64,000 nt of DNA, from NCBI RefSeq assembly GCF_003628535.1, contig NZ_RBCI01000012.1:62001-126000 (forward strand). The letters are read 5' to 3'. Below are positions 1 to 9,156 of the stretch, one piece after another (position 1 is the stretch's first letter; each line of letters starts with the position of its first letter). Source of the stretch: Flavisolibacter nicotianae. Lineage in GTDB: Bacteria > Bacteroidota > Bacteroidia > Chitinophagales > Chitinophagaceae. The notes under the pieces were generated by a model. It was given only the letters and a program-made list of their open reading frames with translations. It ran no database searches and was not told the DNA's origin. The position numbers were made by a program, and so were the translations under genes.

Positions 1-137
1 AGTGCTAAATTGAACAACAAATCACTGATCTACGACAAAGCATGTGTGACGCGAAAGGAACATAGACATCCACTCCGTCACAAACGCCCTGGCCGTTAGC
101 GGTAACTCAGGCAACCACTCACTTTTAAACAACTGTT
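1..137. other. Left-edge non-coding stretch
   Basis: No gene is visible before the NTF2-like gene. The 10-mer GTTAGCGGTA at 95-104 is the inverted partner of 607-616. Confidence 0.4.
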
Positions 138-593
138 ATGAGAAAATCTTTTTTATTCGCGTTGCTTTTCTTTGCGGCTTCTTTTTGTTTAAAAGCACAA
201 CCCCAAAAAACTGGAGAGCAAGCGCAGGTGAACCAAGCAGTCAACAATTTTTTTGACGGCATTGCAGCACTGGACGCAAAAACGATGAAGCAATACACAA
301 CGAAAGATTTCCTGCTGCTAGAAGACGGTGCTGTTTGGAATATGGATACCCTGGCCAATAAATTAAACCCCTTAAAAACAATGAATTTTAGCAGAACCAA
401 CCATTTGGATTTCATTCAAACTGAAGTTGAGGGAAGCATCGCATGGGTGGCCTATAACAACACGGCTGACATGAGTGTTAATGGCCAGAAAATGAATGTT
501 CGTTGGCTGGAAAGTGCTGTATTGGTAAAAGAAGGAAAAGATTGGAAGATTAAAATGCTTCATTCTACACCACTAAAGCCAAAAGCTCAATAG
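138..593 (+). CDS. Secreted NTF2-like (DUF4440-type) protein
   Basis: A 151-residue protein with a clear Sec signal peptide (residues 1-20, basic start, hydrophobic core, cleavage after LKA). The mature part has the length and alternating pattern of a single NTF2-like/SnoaL fold, as in the DUF4440 family: an opening helix (VNQAVNNFFDGIAALD), a middle strand with WVAYNNTADM, and a closing strand with KDWKIKMLHSTPL. These domains form cone-shaped dimers that bind small ligands or act as enzymes, and the sequence does not say which. It is probably periplasmic or exported. It stands alone, with 178 bases before the next gene, and its flanks carry an inverted 10-mer (95-104 and 607-616). Family assignment is fairly secure; function is unknown. 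Confidence 0.8.
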   Translation: MRKSFLFALLFFAASFCLKAQPQKTGEQAQVNQAVNNFFDGIAALDAKTMKQYTTKDFLLLEDGAVWNMDTLANKLNPLKTMNFSRTNHLDFIQTEVEGSIAWVAYNNTADMSVNGQKMNVRWLESAVLVKEGKDWKIKMLHSTPLKPKAQ

Positions 594-771
594 GTATCGC
601 TGTTAATACCGCTAACAGTTGCTTACCGAAATAGCTGCTGACGTACTACTATGAATTCGAAGGACAATTTGTTTACTTCAGAATATAAATCAACGATAGA
701 ACTGCCAATGCCGATACTTCAGTAAGCAGTCCGACGTTGTACGTCATTTACTCAAGACTTTTTACCAAACA

Positions 772-2517
772 ATGCTCATGAGAAAATTACTTCTTCTTTC
801 AGCTCTCCTTGCCTTTTTAGCTGTACAAGCACAAAACAACCAGATTGATAAACGCTTCGACGATTTCAAAGTTCAGCTGCTGGACGCCTGTTGGAAACGC
901 TATCCTGAATACGCCATTTATTTTGGCTACGGCAAGTATTATGACAAGCCGGCGATACCGAACGAGCAGTATTTCAAAGGCAACCTTACTTTTTTCAGAC
1001 AATGGATAGACTCGTTGCATAAAGTACCCTTCCAAAAACTAAGTGCAAACAATCAGGTATCCTACCGCATTATTGAAAACCAACTGCGCCTTTTCGAATG
1101 GCAAATTGGAACACTAAAGATTCACCAATGGAACCCGGCGAGCTATAACATCGGAAACCAGTGTTACCTGTTATACACCCAGAACTATGCGCCACTTGAA
1201 AAGAAGTTGGAAACGCTTTCCGCCTTCCTGCAATTTGCCGGTCAATACTACAAAGCAGCCTTGAACACTCTCGACCGGCCCACGAAAGAGCACACCTTAG
1301 CTGCCATCAGCCAGAACGAGGGTGCGCTAACTGTATTTGGCAAGGCCTTGACAGATTCCATCAATGATTCTCATTTAAGTCCTGTGCAAAAAGACACTCT
1401 GCAACGGCGCATCGATGGCGCACAAACAGCAATTAAGGAATACATAGCAGCATTGAAGAGCATGGCCTCGGACAGCAATTATTCTTTTCGAAGCTTCCGA
1501 ATTGGAGCGGATTTATTCAACCAAAAGTTCCAGAGGGAAATCGTCACCGATTATACAGCGAAGGAGATTTTCGACAAAGCCATTGTTGCAAAAAACGAGT
1601 ACCATCAAGATATGTTTAAACTGGCGAATCAATTATGGCCAAAATATGGTAATGGTCTTGTGAAGCCAACGGACAGTTTGTTGTTGATAAAAGCCGTAAT
1701 TGATAAAATATCCCTTCACCACGTGGCCCAGGCGAATGTGTTTGATACACTGAACAGCCAGTTGAAAGCAATGAAGCGGTTCATTGTACAAAAGGATTTG
1801 TTTGACTTTGACACCCTTGCACCGATCATTGTAAGAAAGAAGCCAGCCTTTTCAAGTAGCGTGGCAATGGCTTCTGCCGATTTCCCCTCTCCATACCTTA
1901 AATCGACAGCTGCCTATTACAACATTGCTGACATTTCAGCAATGCCGCCAGCAAAAGCTGAGAGCATGCTGCGGGAGAACAACAACTACATGCTGCAAAT
2001 CCTCACGATCCACGAAGGTGTTCCCGGCCACTGTTTGCAGGGAGTCTATAACACCAAGTCCCCTGACATTATAAAGTCTGTCTTTCGAAACGGACCTATG
2101 GCAGAAGGCTGGGCGGTGTACTCTGAACGCATGATGCTCGAAAATGGATGGGGCAACGACTCGCCTGAAATGCAGTTAATGTATGACAAGTGGCGTTTGC
2201 GGGTTGCCTGTAATGTGATTGTTGACTATGGACTTCATTGCCTCAACTATTCAAAAGACGATGTGATAAAGCTATTGCGCAATGAAGCGTTTCAAGAAGA
2301 AGCGGAATTGGAAGAAAAGTACCAGCGGGCAACGTTGTCGGAGGTCCAGTTGTGTTACTATTTCACCGGTGCTACGGAGATATTGACACTGCGTGAGGAT
2401 TACAAGAAAAAAATGGGTGCCAAATACCGGTTGAAAGACTTCCACGAACGCTTTCTAAGCTATGGCACTGCTCCGGTGAAATTTATTCGTGAACGGATGC
2501 TGTCGAAGGCACTTTGA
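772..2517 (+). CDS. DUF885 family secreted metallohydrolase-like protein
   Basis: A 581-residue exported protein with a signal peptide (about residues 1-20, ending VQAQ). Methionine codons at 772 and 778 are both possible starts; the shorter one gives the more typical MRKLLLL signal. It has the full length of the DUF885 family. The family's conserved region is present near residues 410-425 (IHEGVPGH, His414-Glu415 and His420), followed by MAEGWAVYSE with Glu445. Together these resemble a gluzincin-type zinc site, an inference from motif spacing. DUF885 members are usually annotated as uncharacterised exported peptidase-like proteins. No neighbour on the same strand is close enough to imply an operon. 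Confidence 0.85.
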   Translation: MLMRKLLLLSALLAFLAVQAQNNQIDKRFDDFKVQLLDACWKRYPEYAIYFGYGKYYDKPAIPNEQYFKGNLTFFRQWIDSLHKVPFQKLSANNQVSYRIIENQLRLFEWQIGTLKIHQWNPASYNIGNQCYLLYTQNYAPLEKKLETLSAFLQFAGQYYKAALNTLDRPTKEHTLAAISQNEGALTVFGKALTDSINDSHLSPVQKDTLQRRIDGAQTAIKEYIAALKSMASDSNYSFRSFRIGADLFNQKFQREIVTDYTAKEIFDKAIVAKNEYHQDMFKLANQLWPKYGNGLVKPTDSLLLIKAVIDKISLHHVAQANVFDTLNSQLKAMKRFIVQKDLFDFDTLAPIIVRKKPAFSSSVAMASADFPSPYLKSTAAYYNIADISAMPPAKAESMLRENNNYMLQILTIHEGVPGHCLQGVYNTKSPDIIKSVFRNGPMAEGWAVYSERMMLENGWGNDSPEMQLMYDKWRLRVACNVIVDYGLHCLNYSKDDVIKLLRNEAFQEEAELEEKYQRATLSEVQLCYYFTGATEILTLREDYKKKMGAKYRLKDFHERFLSYGTAPVKFIRERMLSKAL

Positions 2518-2618
2518 AATTGCCACCAAACGAACGCACAACAGTGTGTTTATGAAATTGTGGCAGAATGACAAACATTCAACTGTAAATCGCTATTCTG
2601 CTTTTGTGGTTAGTTGAC

Positions 2619-2663
2619 GCTGACGTTTTACAAATGCCACAACTTCATAAACAATTTTACGTT
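2619..2663 (+). repeat. Spacer repeat, copy 1
   Basis: This stretch begins GCTGACGTTTTACAAATGCC and aligns with 4299-4343 over about 45 bases with scattered mismatches. Both copies lie in intergenic spacers ahead of TPR genes and both lead into a GTT-containing motif (GTTGGGC here). Confidence 0.55.
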
Positions 2664-2790
2664 GGGCGTAATGCCGACCGCCAAATGTTTCGCCCGTTTC
2701 ATCCTCTCGGATCGAAATGAACCAAGGTATCATCTTTGGACTTCATACAAAGTAAAAGCATCTTATATTTCATACTAAAATGATACTGCT

Positions 2791-4233
2791 ATGAGGAGAG
2801 CCTGGCTCGCTGTTGGTTTGTGGTTGCTCGCTTGTACTGTCCATTCACAAAACCCGGAAAGAGATAGTTTACGTTCGCTCCTGCGCCTTTCACAAGATGA
2901 TACTTTGCGCATTTTGCGTCAAATCCAGCTGAGCGGCACCTATGCCGGCTCGGCGCCTGATACGATGTTGTTGATGGCATCTGAGGCCGTCAGCCAATCC
3001 CGCAAAATTGGGTTCAAAAAGGGAGAAGGGTTTGGGTTAAACGCGATGGCAAATGCTTATTCTACAATGGAAAGCCCAGCCAAGGCGCTTGAACTTTATC
3101 TTCAGTCATTGCTCGTCAGTGAAAACATCAATGACCGGCAAATGATGGAAAAAGTATACAATAACATTGGTGTGATCCATTCCAACCAGCAAGGGGAAGA
3201 GCGGCAGGGATTACAATATTACTTTCAGGCAAAAGCAATGGCGGAGCAGTTGCACAACCAGCGCAGTCTTTCCATTGTTTTGGTGAATATGGGCGAAGCA
3301 TACAAAAACCTGAGGATGTATGACTCTGCTATCATCTATACACAACAAGCTTATAAGCTGGCGGTCAAACTTGGTGGCATAGCAAATACCGGTGTTCCGA
3401 TGCTTGTGATGGGCGAAATTTATCTTGCTATGGGCAAGCCTGCCGCTGCACAGGATTACCTTAAAAAGGCAGCGATTTTAAGCAAACAAGCAGGCGACTA
3501 CAGGTTTTTGTCCCAACAATATGTCGATTTAGCAAAAAGCTTCAATTCCCTGAATCAACCCGATTCCGGCATGCATTACGCTAAGATGGCACTGTCCATA
3601 GCGAAGGAAAAGCAATTTTTGGGTTCAGCAGCCGCTGCCAGTGAATTGCTCTACAACTTGTATAAGAGGAAGGTTGATGCCGACAGTGCGCTTACCTATC
3701 TCGAACTTACCCGCTCCTTAAATGATTCGCTAAAGAGCGAAGCAAGCACAAAGAAGCTACAGGCGCTAAGTATGGAAGAGAGCCTGCGCCAGCAAGAGAA
3801 ATTACGGGAAGAAGAAAGGGCCAGGGAAGAACGGCTTCACAACATCCAGTACGCCGCTATCGCAGTTGGGCTGTTCAGCTTTCTTATTGTGTTCTTTATT
3901 GTCAGCCTTACGGTGGTGGTAAACCAAAAGCTGATCAAGCTTTTAGGAATTGTTGCGCTATTGATCTTGTTCGAATTTATCAACCTGCTTATCCATCCCT
4001 ACTTGGGTGGGCTTACGCATCATTCGCCCTTTTGGATGTTGCTCATCATGGTTTGCATTGCTGCATTATTGGTACCAATGCATCACCGCATTGAACACTG
4101 GGTGACACACAAGCTGACTGTGAAGAACAACAAAATTCGGATGGCGGCGGCGGCGAGAAAAAGCAGGGCTCAAAAGCAGCAAGAGGCTAAACTGGCAACA
4201 GGAAAAGGCACAGGCGCACAACAGCAGCTTTGA
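2791..4233 (+). CDS. TPR-repeat membrane protein without output domain
   Basis: A 480-residue protein with a signal peptide (residues 1-19, ending TVHSQ) and tandem tetratricopeptide repeats over roughly residues 40-310 (for example AKALELYLQSL and YDSAIIYTQQAYKLA). A charged coiled coil follows (about 327-350, many Glu/Arg), then three hydrophobic segments near 351-378, 381-402 and 412-430, and a basic Ala/Lys/Gln-rich tail. This is the layout of Bacteroidota TPR sensor proteins, but the usual histidine kinase, HTH or cyclase output domain is missing. It lies directly upstream of a TPR-cyclase of similar N-terminal design and may be its paralogue. Protein interaction is the likely role; the ligand is unknown. 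Confidence 0.8.
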   Translation: MRRAWLAVGLWLLACTVHSQNPERDSLRSLLRLSQDDTLRILRQIQLSGTYAGSAPDTMLLMASEAVSQSRKIGFKKGEGFGLNAMANAYSTMESPAKALELYLQSLLVSENINDRQMMEKVYNNIGVIHSNQQGEERQGLQYYFQAKAMAEQLHNQRSLSIVLVNMGEAYKNLRMYDSAIIYTQQAYKLAVKLGGIANTGVPMLVMGEIYLAMGKPAAAQDYLKKAAILSKQAGDYRFLSQQYVDLAKSFNSLNQPDSGMHYAKMALSIAKEKQFLGSAAAASELLYNLYKRKVDADSALTYLELTRSLNDSLKSEASTKKLQALSMEESLRQQEKLREEERAREERLHNIQYAAIAVGLFSFLIVFFIVSLTVVVNQKLIKLLGIVALLILFEFINLLIHPYLGGLTHHSPFWMLLIMVCIAALLVPMHHRIEHWVTHKLTVKNNKIRMAAAARKSRAQKQQEAKLATGKGTGAQQQL

Positions 4234-4298
4234 AAAGTAAGAGGTGACGATTAAATGTTGAACAAGTTAACTTTATTGAGTAGCAGAAATTGAATGAA

Positions 4299-4343
4299 GC
4301 TGACGTTTTCCAAATGCCCTTACTTCTTAAAGCTGTAAAACGT
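4299..4343 (+). repeat. Spacer repeat, copy 2
   Basis: Partner of 2619-2663, sharing GCTGACGTTTT, CAAATGCC, ACTTC and TAAA blocks in the same order. It sits 60 bases before the start of the TPR-cyclase gene. Confidence 0.55.
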
Positions 4344-4402
4344 TATCGGATAAGCTTTTGTACCTTCCTACAAAGGTGCAAGCCTTCAAAAACAGACTGT
4401 TT

Positions 4403-6736
4403 ATGAAAAAGGTGTTTTTGCTGCTGGCAGCATTTTTCTTTTTACAACTGGCTTCCTTCTGTCAGGACACGGCCGTTCTCTCGCTAAAAACAGCGCTGCA
4501 AAAGGCGAAAGACGATACAACCCGATTGCATCTACACCTGGCGTTGGCCAGTGTCGGCAGCGCACAGGAAAAACAACGACACGCCGAAGCGGCCGTCAGC
4601 CTCGCGGATGCCCTCCTGAAGAGAACAGCGGGCAAGGCGGAAAGAAAACCCATCGTCATGCAACTAATTCGTGCTTACAGGCGGTTGGATTCGCTTTTTG
4701 CTGAAAGTGGGAACATGAACGCTGACATCTCAGTTGCCCATGCCCAACGACTGCTGCAACTTAATACAGAAATTGAAGACAGGAAGGGCATGGCAGAACA
4801 ACAGATAAGAATTGCTTACAACAAGCTATACAAAAACGACACAACTGGTTACCTTTCTTATTATCAGATGAGCCTCGCCAGCTCCCGGCAGGCAAACGAC
4901 ACGGCCCGTGTTGTGGACGCGTATCAAGGTCTTAGCTATTTTTACCTCTCCGCCGGCAATTTTTCCAAGGCCCTGGAAACGCTTCAAACAGGCCTTGCCA
5001 CCGCTAAAGAGATGAAGTATAAAAAAGGCATTGCTTATTGCCTGCTGCAACTGGCGGACATCTACCGGGACAACAACGAGGCGGCCCAGGCCCTGCAACA
5101 TTACCAAACAGCCCTGCCCATTTTATACGAGTTAAAAGACACCACCGATTTGTATATTGGCCTCGCCGCCCTCGGTGGTTATTATTACAAGCAGGCCAAC
5201 ACTCCCAAAACGATGGAGACCTACCAAAAGGTCATTGCGCTGGCAGAAGCCAAAAAGGATTTACGCGATAGGGTTCCATCCGTTTATAATTGGATGGGGC
5301 AGGTTTACAAGGATGCAAAGGACTATACCAAATCTATTGAACACTATCAAAAAAGCCTGGCAGGATTAAGAAAACAAAAAGATACTGCTTCACTAATAAA
5401 TGTTCCGCGGATAGAGTTTTATATCGCAGGCGTGCTTGGCGGCCTTGGCGACACGTACCAGGAAAAAGGAGATTTTGCAAAGGCGGCTGCTTATCATTTG
5501 CAGGAAGCACGGATGCATCAAAAATTCAAGTATGAAGCTGGCCTTGCTTGGGCTTATTTAGGAGTAGCACGGGGTTTTCTTTATCAGGGGAAACATACCG
5601 CAGCAAAGCAGTACAGCCACGAGGCGCTTAAACTGCTCCAAAAGCAGTATGCCTTGGATCCCATTAGTAAAGCACAGCTTCTGGCTGCTCAGGTCGACTC
5701 ACCCAGCGGCAACGGGGCTGAAGCACTCGCACATTACAAAGAATATGTTCGGTTAAGCAACCAGTTGCGGGGCGATGAAATCCGCAAAGCGGCGCAGGTG
5801 GAAACCTTTGATGCACAGTTTGCCCAACAAAAAGCGTTGGCAAAGGCGGAGCAGGAAAAACGGGAAGCGGTGGCAAAAGCCGAACTGAGGCAAGAGCAAA
5901 CAAAGCGGTATGCATTGTACGGCGGCATTGTACTCCTGGTAATTTTTGGAGCCTTTATGTTCAACCGCTTCCGTGTCACAAGCCAGCAAAAGCGAGTAAT
6001 TGAAAAACAGAAGGCCGTGGTGGAAACAGAGAAGCGGCGCAGCGATGAGTTGTTGCTTAATATTCTCCCTGCAGAAGTGGCCGAAGAACTAAAAGAAAAA
6101 GGGCGTACGGAAGCAAAACTGTTCGAGCAGGTAACTGTTTTGTTCACGGACTTTAAAGACTTCACGCAAACCGCAGAAAAACTCTCGCCAAGAGAATTGG
6201 TGGCGGAAATTGACGCCGCCTTTAGTTCATTTGATCACATTATCTCGAAGTACAACATCGAAAAAATCAAAACCATCGGCGACAGCTATATGTGTGTTGG
6301 TGGGCTGCCGGTTGCCAATAAAACCAATGCGGCAGATGTGGTAACCGCTGCACTCGAAATTCAACGCTACATGGAGCAACAAGTAGAAGAGCGGAAAAAA
6401 GCGGGCAAAGATGTTTTTGAAATACGCATTGGCATTCATACCGGTCCTGTGGTGGCAGGCATTGTAGGGGTGAAGAAATTTGCATATGATGTGTGGGGCG
6501 ACACGGTGAACATTGCCTCCCGTATGGAAAGCAGCGGCGAAGCAGGCAAGGTGAACATCAGCGGTGAGACCTATGAGATGGTAAAAGATGTTTTTCGTTG
6601 CTCGCACCGAGGCAAAATCAAGGCAAAAAACAAAGGGGAAATAGACATGTATTATGTCGAAGAAATTTTGCCGGACAAAGTAGCCCATCCAATAACAAAT
6701 GGCTTGGCAAAAGTTGGGCTAACAAACATAGGCTGA
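4403..6736 (+). CDS. TPR sensor with class III adenylate cyclase domain
   Basis: A 777-residue protein from the start at 4403, which gives a clean signal peptide (MKKVFLLL...ASFCQ); an in-frame codon at 4358 would add 15 non-signal residues. TPR units fill about residues 40-440. A coiled coil (440-500) and one membrane helix (about 503-522) follow, then a second coiled coil and the cyclase domain (about 570-750). Metal-binding aspartates are visible at Asp583 (FTDFKDF) and Asp627 (IGDSYM). The purine-selecting residues are Lys623 and Asp696 (YDVWGD), the pair known for adenylate rather than guanylate cyclases. It probably senses an external or envelope signal through the TPRs and makes cAMP inside the cell. 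Substrate choice is an inference from those two residues. Confidence 0.88.
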   Translation: MKKVFLLLAAFFFLQLASFCQDTAVLSLKTALQKAKDDTTRLHLHLALASVGSAQEKQRHAEAAVSLADALLKRTAGKAERKPIVMQLIRAYRRLDSLFAESGNMNADISVAHAQRLLQLNTEIEDRKGMAEQQIRIAYNKLYKNDTTGYLSYYQMSLASSRQANDTARVVDAYQGLSYFYLSAGNFSKALETLQTGLATAKEMKYKKGIAYCLLQLADIYRDNNEAAQALQHYQTALPILYELKDTTDLYIGLAALGGYYYKQANTPKTMETYQKVIALAEAKKDLRDRVPSVYNWMGQVYKDAKDYTKSIEHYQKSLAGLRKQKDTASLINVPRIEFYIAGVLGGLGDTYQEKGDFAKAAAYHLQEARMHQKFKYEAGLAWAYLGVARGFLYQGKHTAAKQYSHEALKLLQKQYALDPISKAQLLAAQVDSPSGNGAEALAHYKEYVRLSNQLRGDEIRKAAQVETFDAQFAQQKALAKAEQEKREAVAKAELRQEQTKRYALYGGIVLLVIFGAFMFNRFRVTSQQKRVIEKQKAVVETEKRRSDELLLNILPAEVAEELKEKGRTEAKLFEQVTVLFTDFKDFTQTAEKLSPRELVAEIDAAFSSFDHIISKYNIEKIKTIGDSYMCVGGLPVANKTNAADVVTAALEIQRYMEQQVEERKKAGKDVFEIRIGIHTGPVVAGIVGVKKFAYDVWGDTVNIASRMESSGEAGKVNISGETYEMVKDVFRCSHRGKIKAKNKGEIDMYYVEEILPDKVAHPITNGLAKVGLTNIG

Positions 6737-6928
6737 ACAAAATAACGACACTAAAAGCATAAAGGAAACCAAGCAGAAAGAACTTAAATGCCCACCCTTC
6801 GCCAAGTCATATTAGTTATGTGCAACTCGCTAACAAGCGCCGAAACTTAATTTGGATAAACGAAAGGTCTTTATCTGACTGTTCAGTGGTAAATCCTCAC
6901 TTTTTTGTAAGTTGTCTCTTCAACTTGA

Positions 6929-7693
6929 ATGAACAAAAGCAACCAATCAATGGCATCAACGATTTGTCTGAACTGCGGCAAACAGGCCGCGTATAAATAC
7001 TGTTCTCACTGCGGCCAAGCCACTGCGGTTTCAAGAGTAACTTGGAAAAGTTTGTTGGAAGAAGCCTTTCATTTTTTTACACATGTCGAACATGGATTTT
7101 TAAGAACAACCCGGATGGCTATCTTTCAGCCCGGAACATTACCGCAACTATACCTTGAAGGCAAACGAAAATCCTTTAGTAAGCCGGTTGCTTTTTTATT
7201 GGTTTGGATTGCCATCAGTTTGATTACGTATGCAACAGCGAAACACATTACTCATAATGAACATTTGCGCACAGCGTCCGTCTTTTCAGGTAGTGGTGAA
7301 ATTTTTGCCTTTTACTTAAAATACACATGCCTGATTGAAACGCTTATATTACCTTTTATTGCGCTGGCTGCATGGCTGGTATTCGCACGTCCGAAACTGA
7401 ACTATGTAGAAGTGGTTGTCGTAACGTTTTATCATTTCGCCGTTTCATACATTTCTTATGTGCTGTTCTTGATAATTGCTTGCTTTTTCGCAGCGAACAA
7501 AACCTATAATTTTTACTTCGACACAGAGGTTGCTCTTTATTTGGTCTGGGCGGTATTTGCGGCGTATAGTTTTTATAAAAGATACGCTAAACGTTTCTTC
7601 GTCCTTCGGCTGATCTTGTTCTTTTTTCTGGGTGGGTTAATTCATTATTTCGGTGTTTATCTAATTTGTACTCTTTTGATTGCCTTACATTGA
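6929..7693 (+). CDS. DUF3667 family zinc-ribbon membrane protein
   Basis: A 254-residue protein with an N-terminal zinc ribbon (Cys13, Cys16, Cys25, Cys28 in CLNCG and CSHCG). The DUF3667 signature TWKSLLEEAFHFFTHVEHGFLRT comes next, and then about five hydrophobic membrane segments. A short amphipathic stretch with PGTLPQLYLEGKRKSF between ribbon and membrane part is typical of the family. The function of DUF3667 proteins is not established. It stands alone, with spacer motifs GTTATGTGCAAC upstream (about 6816) and GTTGCACAAC downstream (about 7739). Confidence 0.8.
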   Translation: MNKSNQSMASTICLNCGKQAAYKYCSHCGQATAVSRVTWKSLLEEAFHFFTHVEHGFLRTTRMAIFQPGTLPQLYLEGKRKSFSKPVAFLLVWIAISLITYATAKHITHNEHLRTASVFSGSGEIFAFYLKYTCLIETLILPFIALAAWLVFARPKLNYVEVVVVTFYHFAVSYISYVLFLIIACFFAANKTYNFYFDTEVALYLVWAVFAAYSFYKRYAKRFFVLRLILFFFLGGLIHYFGVYLICTLLIALH

Positions 7694-7988
7694 TTATTTC
7701 GCGCCTAAAATTTTGCCATTGCCCATAACAGGGGGACTGTTGCACAACTCACTTGAAAAATTCATTTTCGCTGTTTACAATCCGGTAGTTGACGCTTGCT
7801 GCTTCGTCTACTCATAGCGACCGTCAAATGGCTTTTTCCACCCCGCAGGGCCACGGGGAGCCACAGTGCCCAAAGTTGTTTTGCAAGCGTTTTTCGGTGT
7901 TTTCAATGGCGTCAGTCGTCCATTTTAGCAGACCTTTCAGGTAGTAACAGACCATGCAAGGGATCGATTGATTTTGAAACAACTTAGG

Positions 7989-8044
7989 TGGCTCCTGAGG
8001 GACTTGAACCCCCGACCCTCTGATTATGAGGCCGACGCTCTAAC
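7989..8044 (-). pseudogene. tRNA (CAU anticodon) remnant
   Basis: Read on the minus strand, the 3' half of a tRNA is intact. The acceptor arm strand ends AGGAGCCA, the T-arm is GGGGGTTCAAGTCCCTC, and the anticodon loop CTCATAA carries CAT (8026-8028), so it was a Met or lysidine-type Ile tRNA. The 5' strand of the anticodon stem no longer pairs fully (TCGGC against TCAGA), and the D-arm and 5' acceptor strand are lost after GTTAGAGCG. It cannot fold into a full cloverleaf. Confidence 0.7.
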
Positions 8045-8267
8045 AGTTACCACTTTAAATAAGATATCATCTATTTTGTGTAATTGGCACGGTGGGGGAT
8101 ATCCGTATTTTAATTTGGTTATAGTATTATTTTTGTAGTAGCTCTTTTCAGTGCTGGTGTACTTTTGGAGACCAAAGCAAAATTGGGTGATTTCAAAACC
8201 GTTTTACAGTTTGTAAGTTGTTGTAATCCAGTCAAATATAAGTGTCAAAAATAAGAAAACTATAAAA

Positions 8268-8291
8268 GGTTCGAATCCCTCAGTCTCCGCA
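8268..8291 (+). pseudogene. 3' end fragment of a second tRNA
   Basis: The sequence has a T-loop core (GGTTCGAATCCC) followed by an acceptor-like 3' strand AGTCTCC and GCA. There is no matching anticodon arm directly upstream, where the DNA is A/T-rich. The amino-acid identity cannot be told. A terminator hairpin follows 23 bases later, as it would after a real tRNA. Confidence 0.6.
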
Positions 8292-8313
8292 AATTGGTTT
8301 GTCAAACGAGTTC

Positions 8314-8350
8314 AAAGCCTGTATATCCCTTGGTTACTGGCTTTTTCTTT
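8314..8350 (+). terminator. Rho-independent-type terminator after tRNA fragment
   Basis: AAAGCC (8314-8319) pairs with GGCTTT (8339-8344), with an inner GTA/TAC extension, and a T-rich run follows. It probably ended the transcript of the tRNA now reduced to 8268-8291. Confidence 0.5.
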
Positions 8351-8459
8351 TTGAAAGCATGTCAAAAGGGCAATGGTAATCCATCAACTTTACGGATTGA
8401 ATTAATTATGTGACCGGTACGCACTGGGCGTATAGCCAACCTGCTGTTTGAACAGGCAG

Positions 8460-9116
<657 letters not shown>

Positions 9117-9156
9117 GTTGTCGCAAACAATAAACAACGCAAAACACAGGAATACC

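Larger units (their letters stand above)
7694..8408. other. Non-coding stretch with decayed tRNA pieces
   Basis: No convincing gene is visible over 700 bases. The stretch holds two tRNA remnants on opposite strands (7989-8044 and 8268-8291), an A/T-rich 223-base segment between them, and a hairpin terminator (8314-8350). The next item downstream is a broken aldo/keto reductase gene, so the whole stretch reads as a worn-out insertion or deletion site. Confidence 0.6.

Noticed and set aside
7796-7987. 63-codon open frame before the tRNA remnant
   Set aside because: It has no recognisable protein features, an odd composition, and lies in decayed DNA.
8167-8293. GGAGAC at 8167 pairing with GTCTCC at 8286 as one intact tRNA
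   Set aside because: The span of about 127 bases has no D-arm or anticodon arm and is A/T-rich; the pairing is probably chance or a leftover.
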